Assembly: GCA_937915485.1 (NCBI GenBank)
Contig: CALGII010000038.1
Span: 1-11,581, forward strand
DNA from: an uncultured Ignavibacteriota bacterium
Lineage (GTDB): Bacteria > Bacteroidota > Ignavibacteria > Tepidaquicellales > Tepidaquicellaceae
Reading direction: 5' to 3'
DNA length: 11,581 bases
Under the pieces are notes generated by a model that made no database searches, was not told where the DNA came from, and saw only the letters and a list, made by a program, of their open reading frames with translations. Positions 1-6,949 of the stretch are shown here, piece by piece (position 1 is the first letter of the stretch; the number at the start of each line of letters is the position of its first letter). Made by a program: the position numbers and the translations under genes.

Positions 1-863
1 TCGGATTTCATATCCGAATATATTTCGTTTATTACTTTTTTCTGAGCCTGAGTGAGTTCGAAATTCAGCGCCTTGACAAAATCGTCTGTGAGTTTCCGGA
101 TGTCCGTTCCGAAAGATATTCCCTTTGCTTCTTCCTTGAGATTTCTTCTTTTAAGCGCGAGGAGCAACTGCAGGTAGAAGAGTTCCTCGAAGGCGAGTCT
201 TTTTCTGTAACGCTCGACCTGTTCGATTTCCATCGGAAAATTCAGTCTTAGAACGGCTTCGCTCCTTGAGGGCAAGGAATATCCGTTAAGAATTTTCTCG
301 CTCAGTTTCTCGCCTGCGGGCGCGGGATTGTCCTTATGCAAATGCCTGAAGGCGTTAAAAACAATTCTCGTCAGCGTCAGCGGCTTCACCCAGGTGGCTT
401 TAAGTTCGCCGGAAAGTTCATAGACGGGCAGAATGGGATATTTCAGAAAATCTCTGTCGTTTTCGTCCAGAGTATTAATTTTTATATGGTCCCTGTAATC
501 GAGTCTTACGTTGTAACCTTTGTAAGCCTCGCCGACCTTTCCGTAAAAAATGTAATGCTCGTTAAGCCTGAACTGTTTAGCGCGGAACTCCGAGGCGCCG
601 AAAATCGGTATTTCGATTAAGTCCGTCGAGTCGTCGAGTTCAATCGTAACGGGATGCGTGGGTCTGGTAGGATGTTTAACGAAAGTCACTTTGCCGAAGA
701 CGACAACATTTTCGCCGGGCATTTTTCTTGCCTGTTGAATACTAACCTTCCTGACGTAGGCTCTGGGAACGAAAGCGAGGAAATCTTCAATTTTCGTCAC
801 GCCGATTTTGGCAAACGCCTCAGCGCGCTTTTCCCCGACCCCTTTCAGGTATTTAATATCCAT
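1..863 (-). CDS. recG: ATP-dependent DNA helicase RecG, N-terminal part (partial)
   Basis: RecG remodels stalled replication forks and Holliday junctions; only its N-terminal 287 residues lie here and the gene runs off the left edge. It starts at ATG 861-863 (MDIKYLKGVGEKRAEAFAK), where LKGVG with the following helix is the helix-hairpin-helix-like opening of RecG, then FLAFVPRAYV, the counterpart of the family's LLxxxPRRY. Residues about 50-150 fit the OB-fold wedge domain that splits the junction. The last visible residues, LNFELTQAQKKVINEIYSDM, are the conserved stretch just before the Walker A motif of the helicase domain, so the ATPase motifs are outside the window. No Shine-Dalgarno sequence precedes the start. 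The gene lies 98 bases downstream of, and in the same direction as, the lipoprotein gene. RecG assignment is firm; whether the rest is intact cannot be seen. Confidence 0.93.
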   Translation of the reverse strand, partial: MDIKYLKGVGEKRAEAFAKIGVTKIEDFLAFVPRAYVRKVSIQQARKMPGENVVVFGKVTFVKHPTRPTHPVTIELDDSTDLIEIPIFGASEFRAKQFRLNEHYIFYGKVGEAYKGYNVRLDYRDHIKINTLDENDRDFLKYPILPVYELSGELKATWVKPLTLTRIVFNAFRHLHKDNPAPAGEKLSEKILNGYSLPSRSEAVLRLNFPMEIEQVERYRKRLAFEELFYLQLLLALKRRNLKEEAKGISFGTDIRKLTDDFVKALNFELTQAQKKVINEIYSDMKS

Positions 864-921
864 AGGGCAAATTAAGAATTTTTATTTAAATAGTAACGCC
901 AATACTACTTTTACTCCGGAA

Positions 922-955
922 TAATTTCCCCTCAAAACAGATTATTTTCTCTTGA
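922..955 (+). repeat. 34-base direct repeat, copy A
   Basis: The copy begins TAATTTCCCCTCAAAACAG and ends TTCTCTTGA. It matches 2397-2430 in the same orientation at 32 of 34 positions; the differences are at 931 (C against T) and 943 (T against A). It sits in the gap between the lipoprotein stop codon and the recG start. Similarity drops away on both sides. Together with copy B it brackets the AT-rich lipoprotein segment. It could be a duplicated target, a recombination footprint or a dispersed intergenic repeat. Confidence 0.85.
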
Positions 956-961
956 ATTTAA

Positions 962-2059
962 TTAATTAATTTTGCTTTGAAATTTTGCGATTGCAAAGTA
1001 ACTCAAATTAATATCGTAATTGTTTACTAAATAATACCTATCGTTTGAAAATTGAACATATTCAGGTATTGTTGTAGTTAAAGCGTTGAGCTGATTTTGA
1101 AATAATTGCGTACCATTATAAAAATAGGAATAAGTATTATTCTCTCTTTTAGCATCTAAGAGCATGTTATTCTGATTCTTACCACTGGCTGCTCCTTCAG
1201 GAAATAGGTTATTATCAAGATCTATATATTTCACCCAGTTCGAACCTGTGAAATAATATATACTGTGTTTTCCTCTGCGCAGCATTTTGTTTTCAGAGAA
1301 ACCCATAAAATGCCCCATCTCATCATTATTGCTGTATTCATTGAAAGTATCCTCGCATATTTTTACCCATTCACTATTCACAAATCCGTACATATACATT
1401 GTTACTTCATTCGTTGACGGCAAGGGACGCAAAAATTGACAATATAAATTTTCGGTTGTGTTTTTGTAAATACGACCGAATTTCAAATTTGTATCCAGCC
1501 GATAAGTAACGACGGAATTGTTTTGGTAATGGTAAATTATATTCTTTGCAGTTGACAACCAGATGTCGTTTGCAGAAATTGTTTCTATTCTATCAATTCT
1601 TCCTATGCTGTCAATAGGCAAATTTATATCTTCGATGCTGATTCCGTTCCATCTTTTTAATTTGGTCCTCTGAGAATAATACGCACCGCCGCCGATATAA
1701 ACATTGTTGATGTCCGTTCCATTTACGCAAAATGCAAAAAAATCATTATCCTGATGGTTAATGTATCTGATTGAATTCCCACTTTTATAAACTGAATAAG
1801 GATTCCCGGCAATAAATATATTACTTGTATCGGCTACAAAGAAATCCCTGGAAGTATTCGTGTATAAAGTATCAATTTCCCAATCAAAAACATTACTGTC
1901 AAGGATGGGGATACTTATTATAGGAACCACCGGATTCTCGTCATTGTTACAAGCTGTCATTTGCATTAGTGAAAAACTTATCAACATCAACGGTATTAAA
2001 TATACCACTTTCATAATATTGATTATCGATTTTTGGTATTTCTTAAAAATTTTACTCAT
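962..2059 (-). CDS. Predicted lipoprotein, possible beta-propeller, function unknown
   Basis: A 365-residue protein I cannot assign to a named family. It has a lipoprotein-type signal: charged start, hydrophobic core (VVYLIPLMLISFSLMQ), then MTAC with the candidate lipidated Cys at residue 37. If translation starts at the internal Met16 (base 2014), the Cys becomes residue 22, a more usual signal length, so that start is a real alternative; neither has a clear Shine-Dalgarno sequence. The mature part shows loosely repeated strands around aromatic residues (SNIFIAGNPYSVYKSGN, NNVYIGGGAYYS, NDIWLSTAKNIIYHYQNN, HSIYYFTGSNWVKY), suggesting a beta-propeller; that is inference. It probably sits on the outer or inner membrane facing the periplasm or the outside. 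Composition is strikingly AT-rich: bases 1021-1080 have 15 G+C in 60, against 28 in 60 for 2581-2640 in rrf2. The gene lies between two direct repeats, consistent with acquisition from elsewhere. Confidence 0.75.
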   Translation of the reverse strand: MSKIFKKYQKSIINIMKVVYLIPLMLISFSLMQMTACNNDENPVVPIISIPILDSNVFDWEIDTLYTNTSRDFFVADTSNIFIAGNPYSVYKSGNSIRYINHQDNDFFAFCVNGTDINNVYIGGGAYYSQRTKLKRWNGISIEDINLPIDSIGRIDRIETISANDIWLSTAKNIIYHYQNNSVVTYRLDTNLKFGRIYKNTTENLYCQFLRPLPSTNEVTMYMYGFVNSEWVKICEDTFNEYSNNDEMGHFMGFSENKMLRRGKHSIYYFTGSNWVKYIDLDNNLFPEGAASGKNQNNMLLDAKRENNTYSYFYNGTQLFQNQLNALTTTIPEYVQFSNDRYYLVNNYDINLSYFAIAKFQSKIN

Positions 2060-2142
2060 AAACCGTTAATATACTTTTTCTTTTTAAGGACATTATTTGA
2101 CATTTTACGAGATTATTAATACTCACATACTGGTTTTCAAAA

Positions 2143-2186
2143 GGAATTTAAAAGACTTTGATAATATCATAAATAGTCTTAATTCC
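2143..2186. repeat. Nested inverted repeat upstream of the lipoprotein gene
   Basis: Outer arms GGAATT (2143-2148) and AAGACT (2152-2157), split by three bases, pair with AGTCTT and AATTCC (2175-2186). The enclosed stretch has its own palindrome TGATA-A-TATCA (2159-2169). It lies about 85-130 bases upstream of the lipoprotein start. It could be an operator or a folded RNA; there is no T-run that would make it a terminator. Confidence 0.45.
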
Positions 2187-2285
2187 TCATTTATTATTGT
2201 ACGATTTCAAGTATATTATTAACGATTATCAAAAAGTTCAAGTTCATAATAATTATATTAAATTCTTGTCGTCACTTTATCGAGG

Positions 2286-2335
2286 GGTATGAGAATGGAA
2301 AAGTTTTTCTTTCATACCGGTCTCCTCCGGTATGG
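2286..2335 (+). promoter_or_regulatory. Hairpin with competing arms in the rrf2 upstream region
   Basis: CATACCGG (2313-2320) and CCGGTATG (2327-2334) form a perfect 8-pair stem with a six-base loop, TCTCCT. The left arm can instead pair with an earlier GGTATGA (2286-2292 with TCATACC at 2312-2318), so two mutually exclusive folds are possible. No U-rich tract follows on either strand, so neither fold is a classical terminator. It overlaps the small ORF at 2289-2399. It may be a regulatory RNA switch or just a mobile palindromic repeat. Confidence 0.4.
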
Positions 2336-2399
2336 CATAAACGTGTATTTGAAGTTTGTAAATTGTTCATTCATCATCAGCGACAAAAGTATAAACTAA
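2289..2399 (+). CDS. Possible small ORF, 34-36 residues, unknown
   Basis: An ORF begins at ATG 2289, or more plausibly at ATG 2295 because GAGGGG (2282-2287) would sit seven bases before it, and stops at TAA 2397-2399. It encodes a short peptide starting MEKFFFHTGLLRYG, with one Cys and no family I recognise. The competing hairpin lies inside it and its stop codon overlaps the first bases of direct repeat copy B. It could be a leader peptide for rrf2, or a chance ORF in a non-coding region; the latter is more likely. Confidence 0.2.
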   Translation: MRMEKFFFHTGLLRYGINVYLKFVNCSFIISDKSIN

Positions 2400-2430
2400 T
2401 TTCCCTTCAAAACAGATAATTTTCTCTTGA
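2397..2430 (+). repeat. 34-base direct repeat, copy B
   Basis: Second copy of the repeat at 922-955, 32 of 34 bases identical, same orientation, 1475 bases further on. Its last bases CTTGA contain the TTG that serves as the candidate -33 element of the rrf2 promoter, so this copy appears to contribute to a promoter. Copy A has the same TTG but what follows it does not resemble a -7 box. Confidence 0.85.
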
Positions 2431-2457
2431 TTAAATCGGACAAAAATGGTATTTTTA
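2427..2457 (+). promoter_or_regulatory. Candidate Bacteroidota-type promoter for rrf2
   Basis: TTG at 2427-2429, then 20 bases, then TATTTTTA at 2450-2457. This matches the spacing of the Bacteroidota sigma factor consensus (TTTG, 19-21 bases, TAnnTTTG), though the -7 box is imperfect. The predicted transcript would begin around 2460-2465, inside the palindrome at 2459-2476, giving a very short leader before ATG 2482. Confidence 0.4.
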
Positions 2458-2458
2458 A

Positions 2459-2476
2459 TCAGATTAATTTATCTGA
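2459..2476. promoter_or_regulatory. 18-base palindrome, likely operator at the rrf2 start
   Basis: TCAGATTAATTTATCTGA: perfect 6-base arms (TCAGAT, ATCTGA) around the AT-only spacer TAATTT. It ends five bases before the rrf2 ATG and falls at or just after the predicted transcription start. Rrf2-family regulators commonly bind palindromic sites and repress their own genes, so an autoregulatory operator is the natural reading; the sequence alone does not prove binding. Confidence 0.45.
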
Positions 2477-2481
2477 ATAAT

Positions 2482-2925
2482 ATGACTGTTATATTTTCAA
2501 AGAAATGTGAGTACGGGCTTCAGGCGGTTTTGTATCTTTCGACTCTCGACGAGGGACGGATGGCGTCAGCGGAAGAAATTTCGCGCAAACTTAGCATTCC
2601 GAAAGAATTCGTTTCGAAGATACTTCAGAGCCTTACCGCGAAGAAACTCGTAAAATCGAGGAAAGGAAATTCGGGCGGATTTTACCTCGGCAAGCCCGCG
2701 TCGAAGATTAAACTCATCGAGATTGTGGAGGCGATTGACGGGCTGGCGTTATTCAACAGCTGCGTGCTTGGTTTTCCCGATTGCTCTCCCGACGAGCCTT
2801 GTCCCGTACACAACAAGTGGGGAAAACTCAGGAGCAGCGCGTACGAGATGCTTACAGCCGAGACTCTCGAGCATTTTAAGAAAAAAACAATCGCGAAAAT
2901 TAACAGAATAGGAAAGAAGAAATAA
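2482..2925 (+). CDS. Rrf2-family transcriptional regulator, IscR-like Fe-S sensor
   Basis: A 147-residue winged-helix regulator. I chose ATG 2482 over the upstream ATG 2446 because Rrf2 proteins open with a sequence like MTVIFSKKCEYGLQAVLYLS, and the longer start would add 12 residues overlapping the promoter and operator. Residues 28-70 are the winged helix (ASAEEISRKLSIPKEFVSKI, then KGNSGGFYLGKP in the wing). Cys94, Cys101 and Cys107 followed by His110 (CPVH) closely match the three-Cys/one-His ligand set of IscR, so a [2Fe-2S] or similar cluster is likely, making it a redox, nitric oxide or iron-sulfur status sensor. The 46-base gap to the polyferredoxin gene suggests an operon and points to membrane electron transfer as its target. 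Which signal it reads cannot be told. No Shine-Dalgarno sequence is seen. Confidence 0.9.
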   Translation: MTVIFSKKCEYGLQAVLYLSTLDEGRMASAEEISRKLSIPKEFVSKILQSLTAKKLVKSRKGNSGGFYLGKPASKIKLIEIVEAIDGLALFNSCVLGFPDCSPDEPCPVHNKWGKLRSSAYEMLTAETLEHFKKKTIAKINRIGKKK

Positions 2926-2949
2926 TCACCGCGAGTGACGCTTAGGATG

Positions 2950-2967
2950 GAATTGTACAAACAATTC
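2950..2967. promoter_or_regulatory. 18-base palindrome before the polyferredoxin start
   Basis: GAATTGTACAAACAATTC: perfect 7-base arms around the loop ACAA, ending four bases before ATG 2972. It mirrors the position and length of the palindrome at the rrf2 start but has a different sequence. As DNA it could be an operator; as RNA it would form a small hairpin where a ribosome binding site would normally be. No T-run follows, so it is not a terminator. Confidence 0.45.
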
Positions 2968-2971
2968 TAAA

Positions 2972-4063
2972 ATGGAAAAGAAAAAGAAATTCAAGATACA
3001 GAATTACAGGTTCGTAATTCAAACCGCTTTCGCCCTGCTTTGCATCTGGATAGGCATCGAGTTTTACCTCTTCGTAAGATTTCTCGATTCGGGCGGCGCG
3101 TCGGGATTTTTCCCGCGCCCTCCGGGCGTTGACGGATTCCTGCCGATAAGTTCGTTCATGAGTTTTTATCTGTTTTTAAAGACAGGTGAAATCAGCATGA
3201 TTCATCCCGCGGGATTCTTTATTTTCACGGCGATACTTCTCGTTTCGTTCGTGTTCGGAAAATCATTCTGCAGTTGGTTCTGCCCCGTCGGTTTCCTGTC
3301 CGAACTACTCGGCGATTTAGGCAAACTTATTTTCAGGAAAAACATCCGGATGCCGAAATTTCTCGATTATCCGCTGAGAAGCATCAAGTACCTTCTGCTC
3401 GGTTTTCTTTTATACTCGGTAATGTTCGTTATGAGCGATATGGCGGTCAAGTCGTTTCTCGAAAGCCCGTACAACATAGTGTCGGACATAAAGATGTATT
3501 ATTTCTTCGCCGACATTTCGCGTTTTTCGCTGATAGTGATTTCAATTTTATTCCTTCTATCGATTGTATTCAGGGGATTCTGGTGCAGGTATTTATGCCC
3601 TTACGGAGGTTTTCTTGGAATAATGTCGCTGCTAAGCACGAACAAGATAAAAAGGACCGCGTCATCGTGCATAGACTGCAAGTTATGTACGAAGGCGTGC
3701 CCTTCATTCATTCAGGTTCACAAGGTTAACACGGTGATATCCGATGAATGCACGTCCTGTCTAAACTGCGTTGACGTGTGTCCTGTCAAGGACACTCTGG
3801 AACTGAAGAACGTTGTTCTAAAGAAGCGGGTAAACAAGAAAATCGCCGCGGCGGGAGTCGTAGGCATTTTCATACTTGTCACGGGATTCGGAATGCTGAC
3901 GGGATACTGGCAGAACAACATATCAAAGGAAGAATATCTGTATCATTACAAATATATTGAAGAATACGGACATCCGACTGACACGAAGAAAATGCGCGAG
4001 TTAAACGAAGAGAGCGGGATCAAGAACGAATCCGTCACTCCTGACCGGAAAAAATCGAATTAA
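2972..4063 (+). CDS. Membrane-bound polyferredoxin, NapH/CcoG-like 4Fe-4S protein
   Basis: A 363-residue integral membrane electron carrier. Five hydrophobic helices are visible at about 14-35, 80-96, 136-154, 184-200 and 291-311. Two CxxxCP motifs follow membrane segments (C100/C104 in CSWFCPVG; C205/C209 in CRYLCPYGG), a hallmark of the NapH/NosR/CcoG/YccM group. Two classical [4Fe-4S] ferredoxin motifs follow: C233, C236, C239, C243P and C260, C263, C266, C270P. The C-terminal 50 residues after the last helix are charged and unlike known partners. Proteins of this group pass electrons between the quinone pool or cytoplasm and redox enzymes, or assist copper oxidase assembly (CcoG); I cannot choose between these. 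It follows the Fe-S regulator by 46 bases and is probably controlled by it. Its last 29 bases overlap the convergent kinase gene. Confidence 0.88.
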   Translation: MEKKKKFKIQNYRFVIQTAFALLCIWIGIEFYLFVRFLDSGGASGFFPRPPGVDGFLPISSFMSFYLFLKTGEISMIHPAGFFIFTAILLVSFVFGKSFCSWFCPVGFLSELLGDLGKLIFRKNIRMPKFLDYPLRSIKYLLLGFLLYSVMFVMSDMAVKSFLESPYNIVSDIKMYYFFADISRFSLIVISILFLLSIVFRGFWCRYLCPYGGFLGIMSLLSTNKIKRTASSCIDCKLCTKACPSFIQVHKVNTVISDECTSCLNCVDVCPVKDTLELKNVVLKKRVNKKIAAAGVVGIFILVTGFGMLTGYWQNNISKEEYLYHYKYIEEYGHPTDTKKMRELNEESGIKNESVTPDRKKSN

Positions 4064-6878
4064 GCAGGTTAAGGATTTCGCTCTTATCGAAGGGTTTCGC
4101 GATATAGTGAGAGCATCCGTATTTCAGGAATTCATCCTTATCGGTTTCCATAGCGAAAGCCGTCACGGCAATAATCGGCACATTCCGATAGCCTTCAATA
4201 TTTTTCAGTTCGCGTGTAGTGTCGATACCCGTCATACCTTCGCCGAGATTAATATCCATAAGAACGGCGTCATATATGTTCTCACGCGCCATTTCAAGAG
4301 CCTCCTCGCCTTTCGAGACGGCATCGACGTTATAGATTTTTGAGATATAGGTTTTTACAAGAACGGCGCTTACCTTGTCATTTTCAACAAGAAGAATGCG
4401 TTTCCTGTCGGCGGGCGCGGGAAAATCGCTCACGGCGAAAACTTCTTCCTGATATTGATTTTCATATGATTTCGCTCCCGAAATCTTCAAAGGAAGTGTA
4501 ACGGTAAATCTCGTGCCTGCGCCAAGTTTGCTTTTCACTGTTATGCTTCCTTTCATCAATTCGACATAACTTTTTGTTATCGTCAAACCGAGACCGGTTC
4601 CTTCAAAATTCCTGCTAAGTCCTTCGCTTTCCTGTCTGAACTCCTGAAAAATCAGGTCGTACTTGTCTTCGGGGATGCCTATGCCGGTATCTTCGACTTC
4701 AAGCACAAAATGCTCCGTATATTTTTTCAGATAAACCTTTACTCTTCCCTTTTCGGTAAATTTAATCGCGTTGTTAATAAGGTTATTCAGAATATCCCTC
4801 AGAAGTCTTTCGTCGAGTTCGGCATAAATGTTCTCGCTGCACAAATCGCATTCGAGTTCAACGGATTTATTCTCCGCGCTCGGAGCAAACAGATTCACTA
4901 CTTCCATAACGAGTTCTTTAACGTCAATCAGGGTGCAAACGAGTTCATATTTATTAGCGTCAACTCTGGAGAAATTAAGAATGAGGTTCAGGGTTTCGAG
5001 AAGGCGTTTTCCGCTTTTATAAATCGTCATAATCATATTTCTCTGGTCGTCGCTCTGCGTTTCCTCGGCGAGAATCTGAGCGAATCCGAGAATTCCGTGA
5101 AGCGGAGTACGGAGTTCGTGGCTCATATTCGCGAGGAAGTTAGTTTTCAGTCTGTTCAGTTCTTCGGCATTTTCTTTCGCGGCAAGAATCTCCTTGACGA
5201 TTTTATTTTTCTGCGAAACGTCCCTGATAGTGGAGAGAATTTTATCGTTATCGAACGCGACGATTCTCGCTTCGAAAAAGAGTTGTTCGCCATTAATCAT
5301 AAGGGGATACTCGAATACGGATATTTCGCCCGAATCAATCGCCTTACGGAACGCTTCCCTGAACAGTTCATCGAGGTATCCGGGCAGAATTTCTCTCATA
5401 TTCGCTCCGAGGAATTTTTCGGGCGGGACGAAGAGAATTTCAGGACTCCTCGTGTGGTAATCGAGATAGACGCCGTCATAATCCTGAACGAAAATAAGGT
5501 CGGGCAGAGCTGAAAGCAGCGCGCGGTTCTTGCTTTCGCTTTGTTTCAATGCTTCCTGCGAGCGTTTCCGTTCTATTGTCATAGCCACCTGCGCCGATAC
5601 GAATTCGAGAATATTCTTATCGCCATCGGTATATCTGACTTTTTCGTTGTAAGACTGGACAGCGATAAGCCCGATTGTAACGTCGTTAACCTTTAACGGA
5701 ACGCCGAGCCAGTCAATCGACTCGGAACCTATAGGAATAATTTCACCCGTTTTTTCCAGTTCCGCGATAACATCGGGTGTAGCAAGCAGGGGTCTGCCGG
5801 TTCTGATTACGTATTCCGTAATTCCCCTTCCGGGTTTTTGCGTAATAACGGCTTCGTCGAACTCGTCCACGAAATACGGGAATGAAATCAGGTCTTTATT
5901 TCTGTCATAAATCGCGATATAGAAATTTTTCGCGGGCATGAGTGAAGAAACAATTTTATGAATGGAGGAAAATAGGTCCTCAAGATTTCCCGATTCGTGA
6001 GCGGCTTCGGAAATGCTGAAAGCAGCGGATATGAGTTCGTGGGATTTCTGTCTGTCGGTAATATCAATCTGTGTTCCCCAGATGCCGACGAGGTGATTGT
6101 CTTTAATAATACCGACCGAATTATTTAGAAAAACGACTTTCCTGCCGTCGACGGTTATCTCTTCCGAGACGACATTCTGAACGTTATAATCGTTATCGTG
6201 CAAAGCAAGGAACGCGTTAATGTTCACGGGATTGCTGTCACCGCCGTGAAGTTCAAAGAGGGACTTGCCGCGAATCTCATCCGCCGAATCGATACCGTAC
6301 ATTTTCGCGAAAGCGAGATTGCATTCTGCGACTATACCTGTTTTATATATACATTTCACCTGCTCTTCGAATGGGAGACTGATGTCAACAGGTTCGGAAA
6401 ACTCAAGATAAGAAACGCCCTCAGAGGTTTTTTCAATAAAACTTTTGTACTTGCTTTCGTTTTCAATAAGTTTCTGTTCGTATTCTTTTTGCTCCGTAAT
6501 ATCAGTCAGGATTGATACGGTATATTCATCATTGTCCTTTGTAATCTTCATCATATTCGATTCGTACCAGTCGTACATACCTGATTTCTTTCTGAATCTG
6601 AACTGGATTTTCAATTGCGGAACGGGATTATCAGCCGAGAAGAAATCGCTGAAATTATGAACGTCGTCTTTATGGATATTGCGGGAAAAAGCCTCTAAGC
6701 CTTTTCCAACTATCTCATTGCCTGACAAACCCAGCATATCGGAAATCCTGTCATTGGAATAAATTACTTTGTCTTTCCTGAAGATTGCGACACCGATTAG
6801 CGAACTTTCGGCAATGATGTTGAAAAAGTCCTTAGAGATCAATATGGTATAAATTAGTTGTCGGTACAATTTTAACAT
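4035..6878 (-). CDS. Hybrid sensor histidine kinase (PAS-PAS-GAF-PAS-HisKA-HATPase-REC)
   Basis: A 947-residue cytoplasmic sensor kinase with no convincing membrane helix. Order of domains: PAS about 17-128 (ends SILTDITEQKEYE), a second PAS about 141-275 (ends GTQIDITDRQ), GAF about 280-435, a third PAS about 450-555 (ends TIRDVSQKN), a short coiled linker, HisKA 575-645 with the phosphorylated His587 in MSHELRTP, the HATPase domain 690-797 (Asn703 in NNLINNAIKF, DTGIGIP 730-736, GTGLGL 760-765), and a C-terminal receiver about 826-943 with phosphoacceptor Asp875 (LMDINLGEG), Thr906 and Lys928. All catalytic residues are present. The signal is unknown: PAS and GAF domains can bind haem, flavin or small molecules, but no diagnostic ligand residue is clear. 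No separate response regulator or Hpt protein is next to it, so its output partner is elsewhere. It is divergent from the PIG-L gene (71-base gap) and convergent with the polyferredoxin gene. Confidence 0.93.
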   Translation of the reverse strand: MLKLYRQLIYTILISKDFFNIIAESSLIGVAIFRKDKVIYSNDRISDMLGLSGNEIVGKGLEAFSRNIHKDDVHNFSDFFSADNPVPQLKIQFRFRKKSGMYDWYESNMMKITKDNDEYTVSILTDITEQKEYEQKLIENESKYKSFIEKTSEGVSYLEFSEPVDISLPFEEQVKCIYKTGIVAECNLAFAKMYGIDSADEIRGKSLFELHGGDSNPVNINAFLALHDNDYNVQNVVSEEITVDGRKVVFLNNSVGIIKDNHLVGIWGTQIDITDRQKSHELISAAFSISEAAHESGNLEDLFSSIHKIVSSLMPAKNFYIAIYDRNKDLISFPYFVDEFDEAVITQKPGRGITEYVIRTGRPLLATPDVIAELEKTGEIIPIGSESIDWLGVPLKVNDVTIGLIAVQSYNEKVRYTDGDKNILEFVSAQVAMTIERKRSQEALKQSESKNRALLSALPDLIFVQDYDGVYLDYHTRSPEILFVPPEKFLGANMREILPGYLDELFREAFRKAIDSGEISVFEYPLMINGEQLFFEARIVAFDNDKILSTIRDVSQKNKIVKEILAAKENAEELNRLKTNFLANMSHELRTPLHGILGFAQILAEETQSDDQRNMIMTIYKSGKRLLETLNLILNFSRVDANKYELVCTLIDVKELVMEVVNLFAPSAENKSVELECDLCSENIYAELDERLLRDILNNLINNAIKFTEKGRVKVYLKKYTEHFVLEVEDTGIGIPEDKYDLIFQEFRQESEGLSRNFEGTGLGLTITKSYVELMKGSITVKSKLGAGTRFTVTLPLKISGAKSYENQYQEEVFAVSDFPAPADRKRILLVENDKVSAVLVKTYISKIYNVDAVSKGEEALEMARENIYDAVLMDINLGEGMTGIDTTRELKNIEGYRNVPIIAVTAFAMETDKDEFLKYGCSHYIAKPFDKSEILNLLNSIFSGQE

Positions 6879-6949
6879 ATTTTAATCTTATTTTCACTGT
6901 ATTTATGAATACAATTATTTCGTATTTTTACAAAATAAAACGATAAGGC
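6879..6949. promoter_or_regulatory. Divergent promoter region, kinase and PIG-L genes
   Basis: These 71 AT-rich bases must hold promoters for both directions. On the plus strand TATTTTTA (6923-6930) repeats the -7-like box seen before rrf2, but no TTG is found at the right distance. On the minus strand a TTTTG followed 19 bases later by TATTCATA is a weak match to the Bacteroidota promoter. No palindrome stands out. Confidence 0.3.

Larger units (their letters stand above)
2060..2481. other. Long AT-rich intergenic region between lipoprotein gene and rrf2
   Basis: This 422-base stretch separates two divergently transcribed genes and has no convincing protein gene. It contains the nested palindrome at 2143-2186, a set of competing hairpin arms at 2286-2335, a possible 34-36 codon ORF (2289 or 2295 to 2399), the second copy of the 34-base direct repeat (2397-2430), a Bacteroidota-type promoter candidate (2427-2457) and an 18-base palindrome abutting the rrf2 start. 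The first 220 bases are very AT-rich and otherwise featureless. Confidence 0.7.

Noticed and set aside
1..17. Palindrome TCGGAT-TTCAT-ATCCGA at the window edge
   Set aside because: It lies within recG coding sequence at conserved codons, so it is probably incidental.
336..875. Two plus-strand ORFs of 94 and 73 codons at the left edge
   Set aside because: They lie antisense to the unmistakable recG reading frame on the minus strand and have no family features.
2446..2481. Upstream ATG giving a 159-residue rrf2 product
   Set aside because: Its 12 extra residues have no match to the family N-terminus and the codons overlap the candidate promoter box and operator; ATG 2482 gives the standard Rrf2 start.
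4710..5513. Long plus-strand ORF of 267 codons
   Set aside because: It is antisense to the kinase HisKA, third PAS and ATPase domains, which are clearly coding; its translation has no recognisable domain. Two other plus-strand ORFs inside the kinase are rejected for the same reason.
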